Positions 26,101 through 37,333 of a stretch of DNA of 64,000 bases are shown here, in pieces; position 1 is the stretch's first letter, and the number at the start of each line of letters is the position of its first letter. A model generated the notes under the pieces. The model saw nothing but the letters and a program-made list of their open reading frames with translations. It was not told where the DNA came from and made no database searches. The stretch covers positions 23,665,355 through 23,729,354 of the forward strand of contig CM066921.1 of assembly GCA_033964015.1 (NCBI GenBank), written 5' to 3'. This DNA is from Scolanthus callimorphus (Eukaryota; Cnidaria; Anthozoa; Actiniaria; Edwardsiidae). The translations under genes and the position numbers were made by a program.

Positions 26101-29100
26101 GTGTTTTTATCGCGGAAAACCCGGTCCGTTCGATGATCGGACGCCATCTTGGAATTTTGACCTCCTCCCCCCTCCCCTTCGCCCGGGACCGCGCGCCTCA
26201 AAATTCCAAGATGGCGTCCGATCATCGGACGGACCGGGTTTACCGCGATAAAAACACCCAGTAGGGACCGGGTTTTCCGCGATAAAAACACCCAGTACCG
26301 CCTGCAAGCAGGCTAAACGAATCCCTTTAGCCTGCTTTCCATATGTTGCAAAAAAAACTTCTTCCGCAACCGCTATCGCGACGAAAGCAGTTCTACGACA
26401 GCTGTAACTATGGAAACCGGCGGCGTTCGCGACTTCTACAACACAGTGCGACTCTTGCGACCGCTGCCACTCGTGTTGTAGGGATCGCTCGTGTTCTTTC
26501 TCTGCGACAGCTGCAAGCGGAGTTTCACGGCTGCTACAAAAACCCGGTTTCAATGTGTTGCAGATATCGCAGAACAACCTTGTTTACGATAGCTGTTGCA
26601 GAACAAGTCTACGAAAACCTGCCTAGCTGAGAATAAAACCTTCCCTGTCTGGGGTTGGGATCTCACCTAATGTGTGGGATTGTGAGTAAGGTAGATTTGC
26701 CACAAGTAGAACTCTCTCAGGAGGTCGAACAGAACCCCGGTAAAAAAGAAAATGCTTCAAAGGAGGCTCTTAGCAGCTGTGCTTGTTAATTCGCTACAAG
26801 CCCGTGAAAACACCTCTAGATTCCCAAAAGCAAATCAACCGAGCATGACTGCAACAAACAAACTTTTTAGTTGGCTTGTTTAAGAAATTTGCCTGAAAAA
26901 GTGCCATATTCCAAATATTTTCACCAAGTTCTTTATGAGCAGGTAAAAAGATTACAGTTTAGTCACATTTCTAATTCTTTTGCGTCCCAGGACAACTACG
27001 TGACAGACGAACTGCATTTAGGGCCATAGTAGTAGTATACGAGGGACCAAATTAGGGCTTTTTTGAGGCTGAATACTAATTCTGAGGCGGAATACATAAT
27101 GAGTTTTGACAGTTGTGCCCTTTTGTTTTTTTACAGGGGTTGAATTAATGAGCATCATCACCACGCGGAATTAATGAACTTGCAGTTTATTGTTTATTAG
27201 ATAGGATCCCACCCAGAATTATAAGAGATCTCAGGTGGGGTCATCCCTACCCCATGTTGGATTCTTATATGTGCAGTGGTCTTTGAAATGAGACCTTAGC
27301 AATCACAGCAGCGGCAGGGGATAAAGAAATAAATATTGTTAATTTATTACCTCATAGAGCTTATTTGGGACACTATAAGAAATGGTAGTACCTCTAGTAG
27401 TGTTGTCATGGGGGCCATTACATTCTTCTCAACAGCCATTTCATATTCACACAGGTCTTTTGCTAATGATAACTGGGCATCTCCTGCCTCAGACAGTACA
27501 AGCCTAAAACAATAACAACCAGAATAGTCTCGGTGGAATCTTGAAAAGGTGTCTAGAGTGTTTTTCATAGCATACATTGTGCAGGCACTGGAAAGTAGCA
27601 TTGGATGATTATATGTATAAGGAGGAACATCACGGGCAATCTGTGTGATCTGGATCAAATAAAACCATAGGCGTGTACCTATCTTTCAATGTTATTTTCT
27701 TGTGTCATGGTGTTGGGTGAGATTTTTCCCGTAATTCATAGACTAGAAAATAACCTGTCACCTTGTCAGGCCTTCTGATATTTCGCACGAGTGTGGACCC
27801 GCGAAATTTAGGTAAATCCGCAAAATCCACAAAAGTCCGTGAAATCCTGAGTAATTTGCCAGAATTTTGCAAAAAGTCTGTTAAATCATGTGGAATTTGC
27901 AAAATACATACCATTGAACTACAATAAACGCTTGTCACAGTTATTGGGGGTCGTTTTTATGCCATGTGTGTCAGAAAATTGCCTTCAAAATCAATCAAGT
28001 TTGTGGAATATCAGAAGGCCCTGCCTTGTGACAAAAAAGTTTCTCACAAAAATAAAACGGAAATACACACATTCCTTTCACAGACACATCATTTTTAGAA
28101 TAGCTAACAATAATGGCAATAAAAATGAAGAACAAAAAAAGAATAGTGAAGAGACTAATAAACTAGCACAACAGAAGGGAACAACACACACCTGAATGCA
28201 AAAATTTAAACCTGCAAACGTTCTACTATGTGTAGTATTTGTGGCTTAGATTTGGTTACACTACCATAATACACCTACCCTAAAACAGAGCTATCCCCCA
28301 GCTGATTACTGGACTCCAACATGCTGTGAGCCAGTCCTGCCTGATTTAGTTTTCTCTGTCAATTAAATATGTTAGTCAACAATAACTAAAAAAATCACAA
28401 AACAGAGCTTTTACTTAAAATATATTTTTTTTACAGCATTTTAGTTATGTTAGCATGGTGTAGAAGCCCTTCATTGTACTAGCATATAACATATATTCAA
28501 GAATTCCTCAGAAAAGGCGAGCATTTCCTGTCATGTGAATTAGCTTTGTCCATCCCTTATGCATACCAACCAACCAATACTTTAATGCAATGGTCTCGTA
28601 TCCACATAGGAGGCTCTTATGTCCAAATATGAGGTTATTTGCATTTATACACATGAAGCTCGTATTTGGACATGAGAGCCTCCTATGTGGATTTCATTTT
28701 TTCGCCTTGAAGCAATAATTACAGAAAAATGATAAATACACAAGAATACGAAAAGCAACTAAGTCGACAACAACTCCTACTCTAAAACTCCCCCAAAATC
28801 GGCCGTTTATCCGCGATTAATTTCCCTGTGACCTGCTTTATCCAGGAGACCAGGAGATTTGGTAAAACAATCTCTGGATATCCCCATGGCAATATGGAGA
28901 GCTGAGGTGCAGTAACATAATCACTGATCCAAACTTGATTCAGTAGAATCTGATTCGTTGGTAGCATATATGACCAAGAAAACAACAAAAACTTGATTTT
29001 GCCTACATGTATGAATGCATGACAATGACTGGAAGCAGCGAGGTGGTACTCACTCGCCAATTTTTGCCGTTAAAATCAATTTTTAAAGCATCGGTTTGCA

Positions 29101-32100
29101 GTAAGCTCATTCTCTAAGCACAAGTCTATGCACCTAATACTCATCTTTCCCTGGAAAAATAATTTTTGTGAAAAAGAGTTTTTTAGGATCGAAAAATCAT
29201 TATAAATATCTCTGTTTTTATGCAAATTTGCATGTCCCAGCGTCACACGTTCAGCGCCTGGTGTAAAAATATTTTTACTTATTTCTTCATGGATAAAACA
29301 TACAACGCAAAATTTGCCATAAATCGAAGGTCCAATCCTAAATGAAATAACTTATATGGTATTTTCTTCAATATATGCATCTTCTTCGATATTATTAGTG
29401 AAAACGTCTTTGCCATTTTCGTGTCCCAAAAATTTGATAATTTTAGCGTATTTCAGGTTTTTTAGATTTATTGTCAAAATAAGCAACGCCGCAATGAAAC
29501 AAACTGAGCCAACTGTGGTCTATAGATTTTTATGTCGAAATGTGGCATTCTGACTGAGATCGGAAATAAGTTCTTGGAAATATAAAATTTCGAAGTTTAC
29601 TGAAAGCATTGTCCCCCACCAAAATTTAAAGCATAATAATACGACGGGGGTTTGCATTTCCTCTAATATATAGATAACCATAAGCCTTATTGCACTAAGA
29701 AACTACAGATGTATGGTCTAGTAAAATTGCAGTCATTTGGTCTATTGCCCGGACTTATAGCCTATTTTGAGAGAGTTTAGCAATGGCGTGAAGTTTACTG
29801 AAAGTTTTGTCCCCCACTTCATAAAATTTACATATCTAAACAAACGAAAGCAAATGTGATTGCTACCGAAGTTTGTTTCTAATTTCTTCGTTTATATTTA
29901 AAAAAAATCAAGGTTTTTGCTCAAACTATTTAAACCTATACATCTGAGATTCCATTCGCACCGACGAGGTAGATTTCGGCTATAACACACGAGATTTAAA
30001 ACTCACTATGTTATTTTTGTAATTTATGCAATTCGGAAGAAATTCATTACTGTTTAGAAAAAGTTCTTCATTTTTTCTGTTTTTCAGATAATTTTAGCGC
30101 GCGATTAGTTTCACATTTATCGCAAATCAACGGGAATTTATTCAAGACAATAGGTATCTTAGTAGATTTGAAGCGTTGTCTGTATTTTGCAAAAAAAATA
30201 GGTATTTTGAACCACTGCCATTGCGTGTTATTAATAAAAAACTAAGAAATTTGCACTTTAAGGTAGCTTATAGCAGTTTTTAGTTGACTCTTCGGTCTGG
30301 TATGGCCTGTATCTCACGTGCTATACATACACAGAAAGGCAAGCCACTTAACAAGAAACATGCAATTGATCGTTATATGTATTTACATGATTTGTTTAAA
30401 TTGACGCTTCCATGGCAACGAAATGGCGGCCTTCCATTTTTTGAGTTGAAGAATCCACCCAGACATGCAAGATACCTTTTCGCAATACCAACGCCAATGA
30501 GGTCAGACTATAAGTTTGAAGAAATAGGCCAAGAGCGTTTCGAAGACCATTTTTTGTCAAGAAAATCAAGCGTAGTCAATCAAACTCGTGAGCCAATCAG
30601 ATCCTTTCCTAGTTTCGCCTAGTGCGACATGTCTGTTGCGACATGTCTCGAAAAACAAGCCAAAGGAGTGCACTGAACAAGGATCCGATTGGCTCACACG
30701 ATTGTGATTGACTACGCAGCCAACTTAACTGCCAAAGGCTCACTAGATTTGAACCTACAGGGTCAGGTGTTATCAGAAACACTTGCAAATGGCATTTCTA
30801 AAAGAAAGGTTTTTATTATAAACGTTGTGACTGGTGATTTTTCCAACTGTTATGTACCGTTCGAATTTTTGATATTGGGAGAGTGCAAGTGGTTTTTTTT
30901 TGCAAAAGAAAGGAATCTTGCGTTTGACTAGTTACCAGACCCCACCCGGTAAGGAGATAAAATTGCTCATATTATCAGAAATATTGATCAAAATCAGTTG
31001 AAAAATAGATAATTCGACGTGTTTCTCTATAAACCATAGCGCAAATTAGCCAAATGCAAAACGTTATAAGTAAAGAAAAATACGTCGGAAACTCGCATGT
31101 GACGGTAGTGAGTACCACCTCGCTGCTTCCAGTCAATGTGTGCTTCTATCAAGCAAAAAAGGGTCGGGGGGGGGGGGGCTCATATATGATATAAGGGTAT
31201 GTACCAGCCTATAGGTATGGTTTTTGCGCTCCTCAGGTCTGCAGTAGGGTATTGTTTTTCGCTTATTTGGTCTCTGGTATGTATTTCATTATGGCTACCC
31301 TACAAACATATTCCGATCAAAGTTGCTCCCCCCCCCCCCCCCCCCCCATTTCCACCAGGCCCCTCTCCCTGATAAATAATGAACAGTCCCTAAATTATTT
31401 ATTGCAGGCTTGGTATTGAAACTGGAAACCAAACATTACATCATATGCACTATCCTGTTGAGTGTGGAGTGGCTATAGTTTTGTCGATAAGTTTCCACAT
31501 TTTGTTTGTATAGTTTTGTGCCTCAAAAAACATGTTGTCAAGGCCAGTTCATAATGCCGTCAAGGAATGTCAAGACACAGTTTCAAAATGACAAGATTTT
31601 TCCTCGACGATGTTATGAACTCTCGCCTTGACATACTTTTCAGACACTCAAAGAAATGTGAATGCTTAATGACGACAAAACTAAAGCTGCAACAAACTCA
31701 ACTGGATAGCACAGTAGGTGGCAGAAATTAGGCATTATTTCATTAGCCTTATATCAATGCCAATCATTTGCATTTTTAAGGTGTAGTCTATGAGCCATTT
31801 CCTTAAAAAGGCGTGATACTTTGGATCAGCAAGTTAAATGTTTATAGCCAAAGGCAATCATATGTTATTGCTATGCTTAGAAATTAGCATTACCAACCCA
31901 TAGTAATCAACAAAAATCGATCTACAGCTAAAAATGTAGTTATAACCTGAGTTAACAGATGCCCACTCAAATTCAAACAACTTGAGTGAGACGTCTGAGC
32001 ATAGCCAGATGTCACATACTGGGTGGCGTGACACTCACACAGTTCTGGGAGTGATTCTGATTGGTCGGCGTGCTTTGTGTGTGTCACGTTTATCTTTGTG

Positions 32101-35100
32101 AATTCATGATGGCTTGGACAGTTAGTAAAGCTAGGTCAAGATTGAAAGATCCTGGCTTTGCTTGCTGTCGAAGCCACACAGGCAAAGCAAGCCGACCAAT
32201 CAGAATCATTACCTAGATCTGTGTAGTGTCACGCCAACCAGTACGTGCTATATTGCTCAGACATCTCAAGCTCAAATCATTTGATTTTGAGTGGGTGTCT
32301 GTTTAACCAAAGAGAATGCAGTTATTAAAAGAAATGAAAACAAAATATTTTTTGCAATGTGGGCAAAATAATAAATGCAGAGAAAATAAGAGACGAGGAC
32401 AGAAGGCAGAAAATTAGAAACGTTTTTACATGGTGTTATAAAGTCAACATATTATGATTACCATGTGAGTTTCAGACAAAGGTGAATCATTCCCAAACAT
32501 AGCAACATCATCCCGACTGCCTTTGGCTCTAATATATCTCATGGCCTACAACAGAAGGTCAATTGGTAGTTACCTGCCATATTATTACAAAAATGACATT
32601 AGCCAAATGATTAAGGTGTCATCACCACTAGTTACCAATTATTCCTTGAGTCCGAATGGGCTCTGAGTTAGTAGCCCATGAGGCCAAAGGGCCCAATTGG
32701 GCTATTGACTCAGAGGCCATGATAGCGAGAGGAATAATATTGTTTTAGTCAAATCAAACTACCGTATATACCCGTGTATAATGCGCACCCGTGTATAATA
32801 CGCACCCCAATTTTGAGGGTCAATTTCGAAAAATAAAGTTTGACAATAAAATGCGAAAATAAACTTCGAACCTCCAACAACCATAAGACTTGGAGAAAAA
32901 TCATCAACAAACAAATGCAATTCTCTCTTGATTTAATGTAAACTTAACTTAAGGTCTTACTCGCCATGAACAGATGAGTGAAATTTTCCGACGGTTTCTT
33001 CATTTTAATTGTTTGTTTGAGAGAAATCTTGTGCCACAAGTGATTTCACACAAAATTTAAATATTTGTACTAATATTTATATGCATTGTAGCCTTCTAGC
33101 AGGCGTTTACTGAGTTCGTAGTCGCGAGTGCCGACGAGCGCCATCTTGGATTTTGGACGTGCGTCCTGGGCCGAGTCACAAAATCCAAAATGGCGCTCGC
33201 GACTTACGAACTCCAAGATTTTTGCAATAAAAACAGCCTCCAACGCCTCCTGGCAGGTTTCACAGATCAAAATCTTAGCTTTATTATTGGAAACCGAACC
33301 ACACAACCATGAATCAGCTAATTTGTAAAGGATCTTTTGTATTTGTTGTTATGCAAATTCCAAAAGCGATGTTCAGTGTATAATACGCATCACGTTTTTG
33401 AGGCTCATTTTGGACTGAAAAAAGTGTGCATTATATACGGGTAAATACGGTAGTAGTAAGGTCAATTTCTATAGCCAAAAACATTTTCTGGTCTGGTCAT
33501 TTGCCATTTCTTGGCTTTGAAATCCAACGCTTTTCGCTACTATTAGGCTATAACTTAATGCCTACTAGTAGCTCAACCAATCCAAACCCAGCATTGACAA
33601 TGTGCTGTTTCCAAAAATATCCATATCCCCCCCTCCCCCCACAGGAGGGTGTTGAGAAATGACCCCCCTTCCCTCTGGAATTTCCGAAGAAAAATACAGT
33701 ATTTGTATGGAAAAGATCAGGTAAACTGACAGCCCCACCCCTCCTTCCCTACTAGAGGTCTATTGATAATAGTCCTCTAGTAGCGTAGCCAATCAGAATG
33801 CAGCATTGGCAATAGTCCACTAGTTGGGTGAATACTAATGCAGAATATCCCATGCGTCACTTGTATTGTCTGGAATAATACACACAAGCCTTTAGGCGAG
33901 TGTATATGCTAGGAAAATGCAAGAAACAAGTGGGATATTCTGCAACTATGCCACCCGAAAGCCAGAGAACATGCAAACACCATTCCTGCATTCTGATTGG
34001 TTGGCAATATATCTTTGGTAGGTTTGGCAATATATCTTCATTGGAGGTGAACAGTTGAGTCCAGCTCTACTACCAATTACCTGTTCACTGTTCAATTTAA
34101 CAAATGTGCACCCCCAGAACAATTTCTTATCATGATTCTTATCAGGAGACTTTTAGGGATTAGTGTTAATTTTGTAATGAGTACATTTTGTTGTCAAGGA
34201 GATATGTTTATTTCCATCTGGACATCTTAGGAATGCACGCAGGACAGCACTTGGGGCGGAAGCTTTGAATAATACATGATAATATTTATTGGTCATAACA
34301 AGCTGTAAATACTCCTATCAACTTACCATACGGCGATCAAAATCACTACCAGTTCCTTGCATAGATGCAGTAATGCGCTTGCTTGCTGACTGGCAGGCTT
34401 GTTTAATCTTGTCGACATTCTTTTCAACCTATGAGACAGTGTAAACACAGTACCAGTATTTACTGTGTGACTATATGTCAACCAGGGGCCGGTTCCAGTT
34501 AAGAGTTATCAGTGGATAAACGCTTATCCAACAGATAAATCCTGAACAAAACCTATACAACAGATAACTTTTATCCGTGGATAACTTTATCCAACCTTTC
34601 AGGAACCGGCCCCAGGCCATCCCATAAAAAAAAATTGTTATTTAAACCCTTTTAAGGAAATTTAATATCTGCAATATGTCTAACGATGGGTAATTAAGTG
34701 TTTTCAAGTTATTTCTACTTTTAGTTTTCAATATTTCAATATCTGAGATCTAAGAAGGTCAAGATCCTTTGTTCTGTACTTGCTTTCTGATTGGCTAGTT
34801 TCTTATAAATTAATGGCCCAGTTGATTTAGTTGCATAGTAAGTCTGAATCTGATTAACTATGATAATGGGCCAACTTTATATACTCATTACTGTAAATTA
34901 CTAAGATTTGTGATGGGGGTGTGACAGAGCTCGACCAATATATTGTGGGTGAGATATGGATATTTCTATAGAATTACCAAGGGTAAGTTTTACCAACTGC
35001 ATTTCAGGGATCTGTAGAGCAAGCTTATTCATTGCAGCAATACAATCCAGCCAGGTAACTTTAAGTCAAAAGTAAAAGGTGACACTAATGTAACATTGGA

Positions 35101-37333
35101 AATTCCAGTCTGCACTGCAAATGCTGCAAGTATTGGCTTAAACTTCCATCTTCCCCTGCAAAATTTAGCAGAAATTGTACCAAAAGGAGATCTACTCTGA
35201 CTTACAAAATTTGGCAGTGTATGGGCAATTCCAGAAAATATCTATAAACAAAATATCTACATCCATAAATAGAGGATATTACATGGTGGTGCAAAGATAT
35301 GAGTTTTAAGGCCATGTTACACGAGGCAATTTTACTTGCAACTCGCAACACAACGCTGATGAATTATAAATCATTGCGAGTTGCCGCGGGATGTTACATG
35401 CTCGGAATATTTTTTGCAACTTGCAATGCGCCCGCATGGAAACTTATAAATTACAGCGGCACTATCAAAATTAAGCGCGCGGATTGGCCCATTCAGGGAA
35501 CCATTGCATGATAAACTGCCCAGACTTGTTACACGTAGCAACTTATCTCGCAACGTTGCGAAAAGTAGAGCTCGGTTCTACATTTTCTGCAACTTGCAAC
35601 GCAACAAAATATGTCATTGCAGGGGGATGTTACATGTGTGCTTTTTGCTGCAACTTGCAATGTAACAAATATTGCGTTGCGAGTTGCCAGAAAAATTGCA
35701 TCATGTAACATGGCCTTTATTTTCGAGTGGCTAGAACAATATTTTATGAATGAGCACAGTGAATGAGTAAAATATTGGTTTTGACACAAGAAAATAAAGT
35801 TCATATCTTCAAGCCACCAAGTAATTTTCTTTTTATTAGATAGGCAAACCAGAAAAAAATATTCCAAAAATTGATTTCCAAGCACTTTTGTTTTGGAAAA
35901 TATGTCACTCGGGTCCCGGATGTAGCCTCATATGAGATCTACGATCGGCGTATTTCCCAGTAAAACACTTGTGTCTATATAATAATGGGTATCATTGTGG
36001 CCCAACTGGGCTACATTCATTTTTTACACTCATCCATCCCCCCTTTCCCAGTACTCCCCTTAAGTACTCCCCCCGCCCCGCCATCCTCTTCCATTTTATG
36101 AGTTTGTTTGAATATTTTGAAAAGGTAGCAATGGTCACCCTCAATGGTAAAAAAAAATATACCTCCTGAATTATGTTGCATTACATGGAAATTAATGGAT
36201 TACATAGATTAGAGGCAAATTACACATTTCTGCACAAGCACATAATACCAGAAGCCCTGTATCATTAAAGTGAAAGCATATTCACCACCATTCAAGTTAC
36301 TAAAATATATCACTCAACTACTATATATAACTATGATAAAATTTGATACAACAACAAGAAAAGCTTGGAAGCCTAAGGTTTTTGGAATATCACATACACA
36401 TCATGTGGTTTGCATTTGGAAAATTCAAAGATTAAAAACAGAATACTGCACATACAGTTTCAGTTTCGTGTTTCACTAATTATTTTTCAAAAAGAAAACC
36501 TGTATTCCCATTTTGTATGCCTAATTAAAAATACTAATGTCTTAACTAAAAATTCAATGACATTTTTGTTTCAACAATATTATAATCTGCCATCTCTGTT
36601 CTCTAAACTGACACACCTACCAATGACAAATACACCCATAATACACTCCCACTTAAAAAATCTCCCCACACCCTTAACAATTATAATTACTTATCAATTT
36701 AACCACTCGACAAGTACAGATCATTTATTTCTTGACTCGTTTAATAATGATGTACATCATCAAATTTGATCTGTCGGCAATCAGAACGTAATGATATACT
36801 CAATGACGTGACACTTACTGGACAAAGAACATGTTATTATAGTCAAGGCGATCATGTATCAAAGATCAAATGGAACTGCTAACTTACATTTTGAAGATCC
36901 ACTGAAAGTATTTCGGTCTTTTCCGCCCTGGAAGAAATAAAATGGGATATATCTTGGTGTGGGAAAGACTTTTAATAGCAAGTTTACTTTTGGATTAAAA
37001 TAATCCTAAGATAGGCCGTATAAAGAATGATGATCGAAGATTGAGCGAGATGTAAACTTAATACACGTCTGAATTGGTTATAATAAAATTTCCTCGTTGT
37101 CTATTTTTAACAAGAAATTGAAATTCAAAAGAATTCCATGCCACTTCACACAATGCTTATTGAATGCTGAAGACTGATTTGTTTTCATTTGAAATTCAAT
37201 TCAATAGTGATCAGTCCCCTGGCTTGAGACGTGATCATCGCCATCAGAAAATGCAACACAAAACTTTCACCATTGCTTACCTTCCAACTCTTTGATCTGC
37301 CAACTGTTTTACGCGATAGAACTGTTTCTTCAT
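12229..37333 (-). CDS. ARHGAP17: BAR-RhoGAP protein, ARHGAP17/RICH family
   Basis: RICH-type proteins combine a membrane-curving BAR domain with a GTPase-activating domain for Cdc42/Rac and an SH3-binding tail, and act at cell junctions and in endocytosis. Seventeen coding exons are placed: 37333-37281, 36927-36888, 34428-34327, 32545-32462, 27503-27392, 26042-25845, 25026-24958, 24311-24230, 22363-22250, 21902-21855, 21155-21092, 18776-18695, 18245-18165, 16952-16830, 15412-15333, 14117-13934 and 12568-12229. The start [18 protein letters not shown] and the following [11 protein letters not shown] match the vertebrate N-terminus closely. Splice phases agree everywhere except 32462/27503 and 24230/22363, where one short exon of length 3n+2 is probably missing in each gap. 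The visible part is about 620 residues. No frameshift is seen. The symbol follows the family; ARHGAP44 and SH3BP1 are paralogues of the same ancestor. Confidence 0.9.
12686..12872. mobile_element. 187-bp MITE in the last ARHGAP17-like intron
   Basis: Ends TTAGTATAAACCAACTA and TAGTTGGTTTATACTAA are inverted; internal TAATGGTCTATTA repeats. It lies about 120 bp upstream of the last exon's acceptor. Bases 12880-13900 of the same intron hold no further feature that I can name, apart from G- and C-runs near 13515-13585. Confidence 0.6.
14135..14440 (+). repeat. tRNA-derived SINE
   Basis: The head has an A box (TGGCTCAGTGTTAAGGCA, 14141-14158) and a B box (GGATCGATTCCC, about 14184-14195). The body carries ACCGAGGTCCCGTCT...AAAGAACCC at 14289-14360. 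This core is shared with the SINE at 540-935 although the two heads are different. It lies in the intron just before exon 16 of the ARHGAP17-like gene, in the opposite orientation. Confidence 0.7.
14444..14600. repeat. Interspersed repeat, copies at 20.6 and 63.9 kb
   Basis: CTCATGATTGTAAGCTGCGCGGCAG and ATCTAATGCAGC recur at 20590-20640, and CAAATGAATCAT...GGTGGCAACAAGATGTAAAC recurs at 63945-63995. It probably forms one family with long internal divergence. Termini are not resolved. Confidence 0.5.
14679..15066. mobile_element. Fold-back element, ~150-bp arms
   Basis: The left arm 14679-14832 (CTAGTCCAGTCCCTGA, CTTCGCGGCTCCGTTGTTTCC, GATGCGCATGCGCTAGATCT) is repeated inverted at about 14915-15066 with a few substitutions, leaving an ~80-bp centre. 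The pairing would form a hairpin of more than 140 bp in the ARHGAP17-like pre-mRNA. No ORF belongs to it. Confidence 0.8.
15190..15330. repeat. CT-rich minisatellite
   Basis: Tandem CTGTCCCCTTCTGTCCCCTC units of about 10 bp, ending directly at the donor of ARHGAP17-like exon 15. On the transcript strand it is a purine (GGGACAGAAG) run just inside the intron. Confidence 0.75.
15333..22363 (-). CDS. ARHGAP17: RhoGAP domain exons of the ARHGAP17-like gene
   Basis: Exons 9-15 encode the GAP fold in order: [10 protein letters not shown] and [108 protein letters not shown] followed by [13 protein letters not shown]; and [15 protein letters not shown]. The GLFR arginine is the catalytic arginine finger of the family. 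The [11 protein letters not shown] and MTPSNIAIV motifs, which hold the GTPase and stabilise the active site, are intact. The domain therefore looks catalytically competent. Confidence 0.92.
17212..17432. mobile_element. 221-bp MITE
   Basis: Ends GGGGTGGACCATTAGAAAT and ATTTCTAATGGTCCACCCC are exact inverted repeats. It lies in the intron upstream of the exon carrying the MTPSNIAIV motif. The surrounding 15.5-16.8 kb and 17.45-18.15 kb hold only AT-rich or diverged repeat sequence. Confidence 0.75.
18952..19080 (+). repeat. Tandem duplication, ~63-bp unit x2
   Basis: GGGCCCGCAAAAGGTCTTGG...TCAGATCACGTGACTCGCA is repeated directly at 18956-19014 and 19018-19077 with two or three differences. 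It lies just upstream of the possible LTR below. Confidence 0.8.
19538..20290 (+). mobile_element. Possible solo LTR or orphan promoter with 3' signal
   Basis: A TATA box-like GGTATAAAAACGC (about 19641) is followed by a purine-rich leader and, some 600 bp on, by AATAAAGAG (20249-20257). This is the order expected in an LTR. I could not confirm matching ends or a target-site duplication, so the call is tentative. It lies in an intron of the ARHGAP17-like gene in the opposite orientation. Nothing else is recognised from 20.3 to 21.09 kb. Confidence 0.3.
21367..21623. mobile_element. 257-bp MITE
   Basis: TAGAGCGGATTTCACATGAC and TGTC at the left end are mirrored by GACAGTCATGTGAAATCCGCTCTA at the right. 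The interior is rich in GATTGGCT and CAATTGC motifs. It lies between RhoGAP exons 10 and 11. Confidence 0.8.
23028..23202. mobile_element. MITE, GGCTAAACTAGGACACAT family
   Basis: Ends GGCTAAACTAGGACACAT and ATGTGTCTTAGTTTAGCC are inverted; the interior carries GTGTCCGGCTACAATGTTGCGC. A second, interrupted copy lies at 60149-61191. Confidence 0.75.
23933..24146. mobile_element. MITE, GGGCAATTCCAGAAAATA family
   Basis: Ends TGGGCAATTCCAGAAAATAA and TTATTTTCTGGAATTGCCCA are inverted; the centre has three GATGCATGGGGGG-like repeats. It lies about 85 bp downstream of the exon 8 donor of the ARHGAP17-like gene. Confidence 0.75.
24230..37333 (-). CDS. ARHGAP17: BAR domain exons of the ARHGAP17-like gene
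   Basis: Exons 1-8. Visible family marks are [91 protein letters not shown] and [20 protein letters not shown]. All are alpha-helical and rich in charged residues, as expected for a BAR coiled-coil dimer that binds curved membrane. Exon 4 (32545-32462, [18 protein letters not shown]) sits where the vertebrate protein is least conserved. It is placed by its splice sites and its open phase 0, so it is the weakest of the set. Confidence 0.85.
26077..26314. mobile_element. 238-bp MITE with 10-bp target-site duplication beside an exon
   Basis: Inverted arms start AGCCTGCTTGCAGGCGGTAC and contain GGGTGTTTTTATCGCGG and CCATCTTGGAATTTTGA; the right arm carries an extra partial duplication. AAACGAATCC is present at 26067-26076 and 26315-26324, giving a 9-10-bp duplication as in Mutator-like elements. 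On the transcript strand it ends only about 35 nt before exon 6 of the ARHGAP17-like gene. Confidence 0.8.
28601..28690. repeat. 90-bp palindrome
   Basis: TCCACATAGGAGGCTCTTAT followed by GTCCAAATA is mirrored by TATTTGGACATGAGAGCCTCCTATGTGG with one mismatch. It is probably a MITE remnant. Bases 26.33-27.39 and 27.51-28.6 kb otherwise show no recognisable feature. Confidence 0.7.
29026..31134. mobile_element. 2.1-kb DNA transposon with ~28-bp TIRs
   Basis: GACTGGAAGCAGCGAGGTGG followed by TACTCACT at 29027-29054 is repeated inverted at 31107-31134, flanked by AAT on both sides. Inside are a pair of ACTGAAAG(C/T)(A/T)TTGTCCCCCAC motifs (29598-29620, 29797-29818), an imperfect ~35-bp inverted repeat (30575-30610 / 30680-30715) and a plus-strand open frame of 112 codons at 30284-30622. 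That frame has no recognisable domain. It is probably a non-autonomous member of an unknown family. Confidence 0.65.
31951..32307. mobile_element. MITE with ~100-bp arms
   Basis: Ends GTTAACAGATGCCCACTCAAA and TTTGAGTGGGTGTCTGTTTAAC are inverted (one or two mismatches), with further matching of GTCTGAGCA...GTGTCACG... inward. It sits about 155 bp downstream of ARHGAP17-like exon 4. Confidence 0.7.
32760..33452. mobile_element. ~690-bp DNA transposon, TACCGTAT termini
   Basis: The left end TACCGTATATACCCGTGTAT, then AATGCGCACC, is mirrored by GTGCATTATATACGGGTAAATACGGTA on the right. GTGTATAATACGCA repeats occur inside. An independent palindromic MITE is inserted within it at 33112-33213. Confidence 0.7.
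33112..33213. mobile_element. Nested palindromic MITE
   Basis: AGTTCGTAGTCGCGAGTG...GCGCCATCTTGGATTTTG faces its own complement across a short GC-rich centre. It is inserted inside the 32.76-33.45-kb transposon. Confidence 0.7.
34484..34614. mobile_element. 131-bp MITE
   Basis: GGGGCCGGTTCC at the left is mirrored by GGAACCGGCCCC at the right; inside are repeated GTGGATAA and CAACAGATAA motifs. It sits 55 bp upstream of ARHGAP17-like exon 3. No feature is seen in 33.5-34.3 kb. Confidence 0.75.
35307..35717. mobile_element. 411-bp MITE
   Basis: Ends AAGGCCATGTTACACGAGGC and GATGCAATTTTTC-type complements (right end ...GCATCATGTAACATGGCCTT) are inverted. The interior has five or more copies of TTGCAACTCGCAA / TGCGAGTTGC. 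Nothing recognisable follows until the exon at 36.9 kb. Confidence 0.75.

Noticed and set aside
26107..26630. Overlapping long frames on both strands
   Set aside because: They read through the palindromic MITE at 26077-26314 and the adjacent GC-rich repeat; symmetrical sequence yields frames on both strands.
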